A stretch of 14,372 nt of DNA from contig CAJOGB010000031.1 in NCBI GenBank assembly GCA_905233835.1, positions 1 through 14,372 on the forward strand, written 5' to 3'. Made by a program: the position numbers and the translations under genes. The DNA is from an uncultured Lachnospiraceae bacterium. Its GTDB lineage: Bacteria; Bacillota; Clostridia; Lachnospirales; Lachnospiraceae. Of this stretch, positions 7,005-14,372 are shown one piece after another. Numbering within the stretch: the stretch's first letter is position 1; every line of letters begins with the position of its first letter. Under the pieces are notes generated by a model. It was given only the letters and a program-made list of their open reading frames with translations, was not told the DNA's origin and searched no databases.

Positions 7005-9404
7005 TTAAGCACGAATTCGAATATCCGTAAGTGCCACCTGGTCACCCGTTAAGGAAACGTAAATCTTATCGTTTCCGTCATTAATGGTGGTAACGTTTCG
7101 GATATCAATTCCATTATTGCTGGTAATGGTAGTAATCTTGTTACCCTTTTTACGAATGGTCACATTGGAATCATATCCGGCTTTTCCGATTTCCTTCCAG
7201 TCATCCCAGCTCTTAAAGAAGCCTCGTTTTCGCATCTCTATATGGTTGGATGCATAGTCTCCAGTCTCCCAAGCCTCGCCATCCAAACGAATCAGCGCAT
7301 ACTCCCTGTAGCTGTCTCCCTCCGGTCGTTTCGTATCCGAATAGAAAAGGACAATAAACGGGCAATGCCAAACCAGTCGCGCTGTCGGAAGATGCATTGC
7401 GTGGAAGTTTAATTCCATACCGTCCGTAACTTCGATTGCCTCCGATGAAGCGCTACGGTAGCTATCCACTTGAACATTCGGGATATCACCCTCCATTCGG
7501 TTAATATAACTAACCTCATCAGCAATACGGGGAATGTAATCCTCCGGAACCTCCTTTTCGTCATGGGTAATATGAATACTGTCGATGTGGCAGTGTTCTC
7601 CGGTAAATCCAATATATAAAAATCTGGAGTTGTCCGTAAGTGCAACGATTGCTTCCATGTTTTCATACTCACTGTTCATGCGAATCAGCATGTGGTCACG
7701 CTTACGCACTGCCTGAAGCTCATATTCTATGAAATCTCCACCATCGAAAACCTCCTTCTGCGTAGGTTGTCCTTCGATGCATTTAAAGTCAATCTTCATG
7801 GTTCTGGCTCCGGAGGTAATGCTGTGTCCATCCAGCCAGATTTCTCCATATTCAAAATAGTTTAACGTATCAATTTCGCGAATCGTAGTATGCACCATGG
7901 CATCCAGCGAGTCAAAAAGTACAATCGCCGGCATACAGACATCATCTTCCGCCTCTTTTTTCGGAGTACAGCGGAAGCGAATCCGCGTCATTTTCTCCGT
8001 AATGGCAACGCCTTCGGAAATGCAGTCACGATAGCTCTTGCAATCAAGTACGGTCTTGTCGGAGAACTCACGCACCTCAATACGTTCCTGCATCTTATAC
8101 TCGGTATCCAAATCAATCATATGAAGCATCAGCTTCGCATATACCGGATCAAACTGTGTACCGGTTCCCTTAACAATTTCCTCTCGCACCTTCTGCTGTG
8201 GTATCGGGTCACGATAGCTTCGCTGCGAAGTCATGGTATCATACGCATCTGCCACTGCAATAATACGTGCAATTTCCGGAATCTTTTCTCCGGCGAGTCC
8301 ATCCGGATAGCCGGTACCGTCATAGCGTTCGTGGTGATAGTGGGCACCCACACTTAAATACGGGAATTCTTTGATACTTGATAAAATATCGCGTCCGATT
8401 TCCGGATAGCGTTTTAACTGTGCATATTCCTCATCGGTAAGGGCGTGGTCTTTTGTTAAAATGTAATCCGGGACACCTATTTTACCGATTTCATGTAGCA
8501 GCGCAGCATAGTAAACCTTCTGGCATTCGTCCTCATTCTTGCCGTTCATTTGCGCCAGTTCTTTTGCATATTTTGCCACTCTGGCAGAATGTCCCTTGGT
8601 ATATTTATCCTTTGTATCGATTGCACTGACAAAAGCGGTAACCGTCTGCTCAAACAAACGGTTTTGCATTTCTTTTTCTATCTTTAAGTGGTTAATCTCA
8701 ATCAGTGTCGCCTTTTCCACCGCTTCATTGGAATCCAAAAGTGCAAAGATATAAAGCACGATTGCCATAAAAACAATGGAAAGATTGGTCAGTGAAATAC
8801 CATAAGTAAATATCTGGATTAGCGTAGCCAGTAAAGGCACAACCGTAAATGCCAGCATGGAAAAACGAATGGACTTTCTCAGCTTACGTGTATATTTAAT
8901 CATCGCGGACAATTCAATCAAAAGAATTGCCAGTGGAAGCATATAAGAAATCAGAAAGAAGGGACCGCGTTGGTATCGGTTATGTTCATCAAAGGTATAA
9001 AAAATACCTGTGGGCTGTGAAATAACAATCAGGACTTCTCCGACTATTATCAGCCAGTCAATGATCTTGATACGTTTAGGAACGCTTTTTAAACCTCCCT
9101 CATTTACAAGCAAATCTCTTAAATACAGGCTAAATGAATACAGTGTGAACAAAGACAAGACGTAGACCATAAAGTTGGAAATGCGTACCCACCAATAGCC
9201 TTCCGTTGTCTCCACACCTCTGTATATATAAGCGATTCGGTCAAATTCCAAAAGTGCTGCCGCCCCAAGCTCCAGAATAACAAGCGCTCTTCTTCTTTCT
9301 TTGGAAAGCGTTTTTGTCAAGGCGACAAACAGCGCGATGATGGTACAGATGGATGTCATCGACAGCATCATATACAATTGATGGTTTCTAAAAAATTCAA
9401 ACAC
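7005..9404 (-). CDS. Membrane HD-GYP protein with altered metal ligands and duplicated beta-rich C-terminus
   Basis: The 799-residue protein has three parts. Residues 1-225 form about six or seven membrane helices, like the 7TM input modules of signalling proteins. A helical linker (about 226-255) leads to an HD-GYP domain (about 256-430), the c-di-GMP phosphodiesterase family. It keeps GHSARVA (H272), HHERYDGTGYPDGL (H357, H358) and VADAYDTMTSQRSYR (D386). However, the HD pair is His304-Glu305 (LLHEIGKIG), and the histidine of the usual K-x-H-P-x-x-G is Tyr333 (KRYPEIG). Residues about 440-799 hold two related beta-rich units (about 462-613 and 655-797), each with a P-x-IVLF strand and an LDG turn, of unknown function. 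The start is GTG at 9404 with AGAGGGA upstream; no internal ATG fits as well. It follows the response regulator by 30 bp in the same operon and may be its partner or output. Confidence 0.88.
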   Translation of the reverse strand: MFEFFRNHQLYMMLSMTSICTIIALFVALTKTLSKERRRALVILELGAAALLEFDRIAYIYRGVETTEGYWWVRISNFMVYVLSLFTLYSFSLYLRDLLVNEGGLKSVPKRIKIIDWLIIVGEVLIVISQPTGIFYTFDEHNRYQRGPFFLISYMLPLAILLIELSAMIKYTRKLRKSIRFSMLAFTVVPLLATLIQIFTYGISLTNLSIVFMAIVLYIFALLDSNEAVEKATLIEINHLKIEKEMQNRLFEQTVTAFVSAIDTKDKYTKGHSARVAKYAKELAQMNGKNEDECQKVYYAALLHEIGKIGVPDYILTKDHALTDEEYAQLKRYPEIGRDILSSIKEFPYLSVGAHYHHERYDGTGYPDGLAGEKIPEIARIIAVADAYDTMTSQRSYRDPIPQQKVREEIVKGTGTQFDPVYAKLMLHMIDLDTEYKMQERIEVREFSDKTVLDCKSYRDCISEGVAITEKMTRIRFRCTPKKEAEDDVCMPAIVLFDSLDAMVHTTIREIDTLNYFEYGEIWLDGHSITSGARTMKIDFKCIEGQPTQKEVFDGGDFIEYELQAVRKRDHMLIRMNSEYENMEAIVALTDNSRFLYIGFTGEHCHIDSIHITHDEKEVPEDYIPRIADEVSYINRMEGDIPNVQVDSYRSASSEAIEVTDGMELNFHAMHLPTARLVWHCPFIVLFYSDTKRPEGDSYREYALIRLDGEAWETGDYASNHIEMRKRGFFKSWDDWKEIGKAGYDSNVTIRKKGNKITTITSNNGIDIRNVTTINDGNDKIYVSLTGDQVALTDIRIRA

Positions 9405-9434
9405 GTTTCTTCCCTCTTTACTATCCGGTTTATT

Positions 9435-10199
9435 TTATCCTAGCTGTTTAAAAAAGTAATCTGAAAGCTTTTGCAACAATTCATCTTTTTCTATACTCTT
9501 TAAAAAGTATCCCTGGGGCTTTAGGGACATTACCTGCATAACACTTTCCTTGTCGCTTTTTCCGGTCAAAAACATAACAGGGATGGCTCTTGTATCCGGG
9601 TCACTTCGGAGCATTTCGAGCACCTGCGGTCCGGAGGTGACCGGCATTTCATGGTCTAAAAGAATCAGGTCCACCTTGTTTTTTCCAAGCCACTTAATCG
9701 CCTGCAATCCGGAATTTGCCATGGCAACCTTATAGTCTTTTTTCAACCATTCCCGTACCAGTGACAAATAGTTGGGGTCGTCATCCACAATCATGATGGT
9801 CTTTTTAAAATCTCCCGCCTCCCGCTTTTTATAATAACCCTGTACACAGGAGACAAATTCATCATTGTTTAGCGGACGGATAAAGGTTTTGTATATCACA
9901 TCCCCGGGAAAATGGTCACAAATAAACTGAATATCGTTTTTTTCTCCAATCGGAAGAATCATTTTCTCCTCTTCGGAAAGCTTATCAATCAGAAAATGAA
10001 TGGCATCATCCGGCGGACGCTGTCCGTCATCCATATAAAAAGCCACCAGCGACGTTCCTGCCAGCTTTTGATTGATTTCGTCAACCTTCCAGGTAGAAAA
10101 TACAGCTTCCATTCTGGAATCGGTTATTTTTTTCATAAGTGTCCGAATGAGAAAGGTTTCCTTTTCTCCAATCATCATTATGCGGTCTTTGTTTACCAT
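9435..10199 (-). CDS. Response regulator with degenerate plus intact receiver, no output domain
   Basis: With the chosen start this is 254 residues. The C-terminal receiver (about 132-254) is complete: acidic pocket D139-D141, phosphoacceptor D182 in LILLDHEMP, T212 in VMFLTGKSD and K234 in YFLKS. The N-terminal part (about 5-120) shows the alternating strand/helix pattern of a receiver but lacks the acidic triad and a clear phospho-Asp, so it looks like a pseudo-receiver. No DNA-binding or enzymatic domain follows. The ATG at 10199 has AAGGAG at 10214-10209 and lies 20 bp after the kinase stop. An in-frame ATG at 10253 would overlap the kinase gene and lacks such a site. The protein probably accepts phosphate from the Hpt domain of the preceding kinase and acts through protein contacts, perhaps with the HD-GYP protein encoded 30 bp downstream. 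Confidence 0.9.
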   Translation of the reverse strand: MVNKDRIMMIGEKETFLIRTLMKKITDSRMEAVFSTWKVDEINQKLAGTSLVAFYMDDGQRPPDDAIHFLIDKLSEEEKMILPIGEKNDIQFICDHFPGDVIYKTFIRPLNNDEFVSCVQGYYKKREAGDFKKTIMIVDDDPNYLSLVREWLKKDYKVAMANSGLQAIKWLGKNKVDLILLDHEMPVTSGPQVLEMLRSDPDTRAIPVMFLTGKSDKESVMQVMSLKPQGYFLKSIEKDELLQKLSDYFFKQLG

Positions 10200-10219
10200 T
10201 TCATGATTCTCCTTATTCC

Positions 10220-13200
10220 CTAAGACTTTATCATTTCTTCCATGCCTTCCCATTGGAAATTTTTAAGCATACGCTCTAAGTTAAACATTTTATCTTCATC
10301 CTCTTTCGGAAGACGATATTCTTTCAACTGCTCCAAAATCATCTCAACGGAATCATAATCCATTGCAGGAATCAGTTCTTTTAATGCCGCATAGGCATCC
10401 TGTAATTCCTCCAAAGGAATCTCTTCCTTGTCGGCTTCTTCCTCCTCATCCTTCTCCAGCAATCCGGCCAGCTTATCCTCGTAAGCCCGGTATTCTGTAA
10501 GCATTTCATTTGTATGCTCTTTAATAAAGGAAATATCATCTTTGTTACCGGCATTCTCCAAATCCTCACACTTTTTGGACAGATTCAAATCTCCGATAAT
10601 TCTGCAGGAAGTCTTTAGCGCATGTACCTTTACGGTATAGAGCATATAATCCCCCTCGTCATATGCTTTTTGAATCACTTTGATATTTCCGTCAATCGTA
10701 TCCAAAAACAGCTGCAAAGAGAAAATGTAAGCTGACACGCCGCCGGCGTTTTTAATTCCCTCTTCCACGTTAATGGTATCAATATCGTAAACCCATTTTA
10801 GTTTTTCCGGAATCTCCGTCAAATCCTCCACCGCATCTGCCTCGGTTGCTTTTGACATAATCTCCTCCGGCAAATGCTTCATAATGGTTCTCTCTAAAAC
10901 CTTAGAATCAATGGGCTTTGACAAATATCCGTTGAATCCGTTTTCAATGTAGAAATCCTCACCCACAGCTGTGTTTGCGGTAAGTGCATACACCGGCAAG
11001 TCCGGATTGTTTTCACGAATGTGCTTACAGGTCTCCACACCGTCCATGCCCGGCATCATATGGTCTAATAAAACAATGTCGAAGTTTCCGTAGCGAAGCT
11101 TTTCCAGACACTCCTCTCCACTGGATGCGGTTGTCAGAAACATCTTCGTGGATTTTAAAAGTCCCTTAATAACGTTTAGGTTCATCGGATTATCATCCAC
11201 CACTAAAACCTCTGCGTCGGGAGCGATAAACTGGGGAACGTACGGTCCGGCTATCATATCATCCGTTACCTCTTTAAATTCTCCGATTGGCTTTTTATCA
11301 ACCACCCTTTGTGTAATCACAAAGATAAACTCAGAGCCCTCGCCGTAAACGCTCTCGCACCAGAGTTTTCCGTTCATCAGTTCCGCAAACTGACGGGAAA
11401 TATCAAGTCCCAATCCGGTTCCTTGAATGCCGGAATTCTTTTCCTCATCCAGACGCTCATAAGCCGTAAAGAGTTTTTCCAAATCCTCTTCCTTGACGCC
11501 GATCCCTGTATCCTTTACAGAGTACCGTAGCGTATACTCATCTCCGTTTTTCGCCTCCAAAGATACCTTAAGCTTAAATCCACCCTCATCCGTGTATTTC
11601 ACGGCATTGGTAAGAAGATTTAATACCACCTGTTTGATTTTTCCCTCATCTCCGAAAAGTCGTTTTGGAAGTGTCTCATCCACGTCCACATCGAAAGTTA
11701 AATCCTTGGAATTGGCTCTTCCCCGAATCATAGAACAGATGCCGCGAAGCAAATCCTCCATATCATATTCCTGCTCCACGAGATGCATCTTTCCGGATTC
11801 GATTTTCGAAATGTCCAAAACATCATTGACCAGTCCAAGAAGTGTATCCGTCGCATTTTTAATATCCAAAGCGTAATTTATAACAGATAAAAAGTAGCCC
11901 TTCGGAACATCCGTGGGGTCCTCACGAAGAATCATTTCGTCCATACCCAGAATCGTGTTAATCGGGGTACGGATTTCATGGGACATATTGGCAAGGAATC
12001 GTGACTTGGCACTTCGAACAATGGTTCCCGTCATGAATCGCCATACAAAAATACCAACCAGTAATGCCAAAAGTCCAATGGAAATCACACGTACGGATGT
12101 CAATTCAAAAAACTTCGGTTTCTTTACAATCCTAAATGTAGCGTCCTGACTTACTTCTCCGGTCGCCTCATTCAAAACCTGAATATGAAGGGTATAGGTT
12201 CCGTAACGGAAACCCGTATACTCCAAACCATAAAGCTCATTTTGTTTTGCGACAACTCCCTCGTTCTCATAGTCTTCAAAATACATTTTCACCAATGGAT
12301 TGGCCATGGAGTAATCCAGTACTGCCGGATAAAAAGAAATACGTCCCACATCCGCCGGGATTGTGTAGGTTCCCAGCTCATCCGGATAAATCAGTGTATC
12401 ATCCGCCTGAATGTATTTTAAATCCACATTAAGCATTCCGTTTTGATTGAAATAATTATTGATGTTGACACGATTTACACCTGCGCGCCCTGCCACATAC
12501 AGATTTCCTTCTTCATCAAAATAGCTGTATGCATTTCCGGTAGGAACGGAGGTCATACCGTTTGAAGTATTATATAAACGATACTCCTCTACCGAATCGT
12601 TAATCATATCATCTGCAGCCACACAATAAATTCCGTAGGAAGAAAGAACCCAAAGGTTATCGTTGGTATCGTAATATACATCAAAGTTGTTGTTATAAGG
12701 GAAGGAGGTTACGTTTTTAATCTCTCCGTTTTTTAAATACTCTATGGAGTTTGATGTAATAATCCAGTAGACGCCACGCTGTTCATCCTTTTTAATTCGA
12801 AGAATAACGTCACTGGTCAATCCCTCATCTCTGCCTAACTGTGTCACTTTACCATCCGAAATGATATAAATACCACCACCATCGGTTCCGCAGATATAGC
12901 TTCCGTTTTCTCCCTCTTCCACTGTTAAAAATACGGTATTGCCAATGCCATCCTTTTCGCCGTAGCTTTCCACCATCTGACCGTTTTTCATAACTGCCAG
13001 TCCGCCGTTTGTTCCCACTAAGATTCGCCCGTCTTCCGTGGTAGCAGCACACCGGGTCTCATTTTTCAGAAATCCCGTTTCTTCGGTATAGCTGATAATC
13101 TGTCCGTCAGCGGTATAACAAATCAGCCCCAAACCATTTGTATAGGTACAAATCCACAGGTTCCCGTCATTTTCCAACAGACAGCGTATTCTGGTTTCTC

Positions 13201-14372
13201 CGATATAATCCACCAGTTCATTTACTACCGGCTGATTGGATGCATCCAAAGTCTGTAATCCCTTATCCGTACCAATATATAAAACACCGTTGTGTATGCA
13301 GGTTGCATTTACAACATTTTCCTCCAGTCCGGCTGCCCGGGTAATATCCTGAAAGTTATTGGTTACCACCTTCATAACACCCTGTCGTGAAGATGCATAC
13401 CAAAGGTTGCCCTGATAATCCGGAACCATCATCTCAATGGCACTGTTCATTGGAAGATTGTCTAACGGATGAAAAATATTTTCCTCATCCAAATATCCGG
13501 CAACGTCATCGGAATTCACCCACATTCTTTCGCATGCATAGGAAATCCAGTTGATTCCTGTTGCCGGTGCCACCGAAATACGCTGCATGGAAGATGCTTT
13601 CTGTCCAAACGCACCATAATATATAGCATCGGAATCCGTTCCGAAATAGACCATTCCCGGATTTTGTTGGTCTACATAAATAACCGATATCTTCTCCATC
13701 TGAAGATCTTCGGAAGAGTAAAATTTATCTACTACGCCATCTTTGATGGAAAAGACATTTCCGTTTCTGGTATTGGCATACACCACCCCCTGCGAATCCT
13801 CCATCATACGGATGATGTATTCATTATTGATTCGTGGGTCGTTTAGATTCTTAAGTCCGGAGTTTTTGTCCGCGTAGTCGATTCCTGCTGTAGAACCTAT
13901 ATAGATTCTGCCGTTTTCATCCTCGGCAAATCCACGTATCGTCGAAGAAGCCAGACCGTCTTTATAGGTGTAATGTATGGTCTCGTCTCCGCCGACCTTT
14001 ACGGCACCATTATCGTTGGTACCAACCCACATATAGCCTTGACTGTCTTCAAAAAAAACTTTTCCACTGGTAAGACCTTCGGAAGAATCAAGTCTTTCGA
14101 ATGACAGACCATCATATCTCAAAACACCACTGTAACCGCCAATCCAAACATATCCGTCCTTTGCTGCATAAATACAGTTTGCATCGGATGTCGGGAGTCC
14201 GTTATCGGCATTATAAAGTATTGCGGAATATCCAACGTTTGGAATCTGTCCCGTGGCGGCGTATCCGCCACCGGTGGTAATCGTCGCAGAAGAAACCGCA
14301 TCTACACCGTCTTTTGCCGATTCTATGCCGACAGAACCATCGTCTGTAACCGTGGCTCCGTAAATGGTGAGT
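10220..14372 (-). CDS. Hybrid sensor histidine kinase: FMN-bind-like motif, 14-blade propeller, Y_Y_Y, HisKA, HATPase, REC, Hpt (5' partial)
   Basis: The frame is open to the window edge (first full codon at 14371), giving 1383 visible residues. Numbers below count from the TTG codon at 14122; 83 residues precede it. Upstream lies DAVSSAT (14282-14302), like the flavinylation motif of FMN_bind domains. Fourteen propeller repeats of the W/Y-x-G-T-x-x-G-L type follow, ending near residue 555 and consistent with two seven-bladed reg_prop propellers. Then come a Y_Y_Y domain (about 590-667), a membrane helix (about 677-697), HisKA with H715 in SHEIRTP, and HATPase (N839, DTGIG 871-875, GTGLGL 901-906). 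A receiver (D976/D977, D1020, T1048, K1069) and an Hpt domain (H1167 in VHALKTS) follow, then an acidic helical tail. The sensor part should be outside the cell and the rest cytoplasmic. It heads an operon with the response regulator and HD-GYP gene. The ligand is unknown. Confidence 0.93.
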   Translation of the reverse strand, partial: LTIYGATVTDDGSVGIESAKDGVDAVSSATITTGGGYAATGQIPNVGYSAILYNADNGLPTSDANCIYAAKDGYVWIGGYSGVLRYDGLSFERLDSSEGLTSGKVFFEDSQGYMWVGTNDNGAVKVGGDETIHYTYKDGLASSTIRGFAEDENGRIYIGSTAGIDYADKNSGLKNLNDPRINNEYIIRMMEDSQGVVYANTRNGNVFSIKDGVVDKFYSSEDLQMEKISVIYVDQQNPGMVYFGTDSDAIYYGAFGQKASSMQRISVAPATGINWISYACERMWVNSDDVAGYLDEENIFHPLDNLPMNSAIEMMVPDYQGNLWYASSRQGVMKVVTNNFQDITRAAGLEENVVNATCIHNGVLYIGTDKGLQTLDASNQPVVNELVDYIGETRIRCLLENDGNLWICTYTNGLGLICYTADGQIISYTEETGFLKNETRCAATTEDGRILVGTNGGLAVMKNGQMVESYGEKDGIGNTVFLTVEEGENGSYICGTDGGGIYIISDGKVTQLGRDEGLTSDVILRIKKDEQRGVYWIITSNSIEYLKNGEIKNVTSFPYNNNFDVYYDTNDNLWVLSSYGIYCVAADDMINDSVEEYRLYNTSNGMTSVPTGNAYSYFDEEGNLYVAGRAGVNRVNINNYFNQNGMLNVDLKYIQADDTLIYPDELGTYTIPADVGRISFYPAVLDYSMANPLVKMYFEDYENEGVVAKQNELYGLEYTGFRYGTYTLHIQVLNEATGEVSQDATFRIVKKPKFFELTSVRVISIGLLALLVGIFVWRFMTGTIVRSAKSRFLANMSHEIRTPINTILGMDEMILREDPTDVPKGYFLSVINYALDIKNATDTLLGLVNDVLDISKIESGKMHLVEQEYDMEDLLRGICSMIRGRANSKDLTFDVDVDETLPKRLFGDEGKIKQVVLNLLTNAVKYTDEGGFKLKVSLEAKNGDEYTLRYSVKDTGIGVKEEDLEKLFTAYERLDEEKNSGIQGTGLGLDISRQFAELMNGKLWCESVYGEGSEFIFVITQRVVDKKPIGEFKEVTDDMIAGPYVPQFIAPDAEVLVVDDNPMNLNVIKGLLKSTKMFLTTASSGEECLEKLRYGNFDIVLLDHMMPGMDGVETCKHIRENNPDLPVYALTANTAVGEDFYIENGFNGYLSKPIDSKVLERTIMKHLPEEIMSKATEADAVEDLTEIPEKLKWVYDIDTINVEEGIKNAGGVSAYIFSLQLFLDTIDGNIKVIQKAYDEGDYMLYTVKVHALKTSCRIIGDLNLSKKCEDLENAGNKDDISFIKEHTNEMLTEYRAYEDKLAGLLEKDEEEEADKEEIPLEELQDAYAALKELIPAMDYDSVEMILEQLKEYRLPKEDEDKMFNLERMLKNFQWEGMEEMIKS
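14282..14302 (-). other. Putative ApbE flavinylation motif DAVSSAT in the kinase sensor region
   Basis: The codons at 14302-14282 encode D-A-V-S-S-A-T in the same frame as the kinase, followed by ITTGGG. This fits the D-x-x-(S/T)-(G/S)-A-T motif where ApbE attaches FMN through the last Thr in FMN_bind domains (RnfG/NqrC type). Only the C-terminal end of such a domain would be inside the window, so the call rests on this motif and its lead-in (GVDAVSSATITT). Confidence 0.55.

Noticed and set aside
10200..10253. Upstream in-frame ATG at 10253 as the start of the response regulator
   Set aside because: It would overlap the kinase gene by 34 bp and add a charged, non-conserved extension. The ATG at 10199 has AAGGAG nine bases upstream.
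14120..14122. TTG at 14122 as the true start of the hybrid kinase
   Set aside because: The frame is open to the window edge and the upstream residues VWIGGYSGV complete the first propeller blade, so the gene starts outside the window.
14119..14301. Small minus-strand reading frame of about 60 codons
   Set aside because: It overlaps the kinase coding sequence in another frame and has no recognisable domain.
1..14372. CRISPR arrays, insertion sequences or riboswitches
   Set aside because: No regularly spaced repeats, transposase-like protein or long structured leader was seen on either strand.

Overview
The window suggests a Gram-positive anaerobe of the Lachnospiraceae/Clostridia type. This is inferred from the moderately low GC content, strong AGGAGG-like ribosome binding sites, a tRNA-Leu without an encoded CCA, an M32 carboxypeptidase, short zinc-ribbon membrane proteins and several HD-GYP-type proteins. 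No species call can be made from sequence alone.

Region 1 (1-1025) is AT-rich. A zinc-ribbon/OB-fold membrane protein (minus strand) and a small XRE-type regulator (plus strand) diverge from a 113-bp intergenic region. That region holds two near-identical 17-bp palindromes, one of them inside the spacer of a good promoter for the membrane protein. A 14-bp perfect hairpin ends the regulator gene and also faces the following tRNA. Region 2 (1026-1265) holds tRNA-Leu(CAG) on the minus strand with a near-consensus promoter, then a GC-rich hairpin after the carboxypeptidase gene.

Region 3 (1266-6912, minus strand) reads flavodoxin -> duplicated HD-GYP-like protein -> M32 carboxypeptidase. The last two genes overlap by 97 bp in different frames. 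A TTTAAAT heptamer lies exactly where a -1 shift would restore a natural-looking HD C-terminus and join it in frame to the peptidase. This is either a programmed frameshift, a recent frameshift mutation or a sequence error.

Region 4 (7005-14372, minus strand) is a tightly spaced signalling operon. A very large hybrid histidine kinase (5' end outside the window) is followed by a tandem-receiver response regulator with no output domain, then a membrane HD-GYP protein. The kinase has fourteen propeller blades, a Y_Y_Y domain, a membrane segment, HisKA, HATPase, receiver and Hpt domains. Upstream of the blades the visible part carries a D-x-x-S-S-A-T motif like the ApbE flavinylation site of FMN_bind domains. 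The HD-GYP protein has two substituted metal-ligand positions and a duplicated beta-rich C-terminal region. A plausible reading is a His-Asp-His-Asp relay from an extracytoplasmic, perhaps flavin-bearing, sensor to the stand-alone receiver, with the HD-GYP protein as partner or output.
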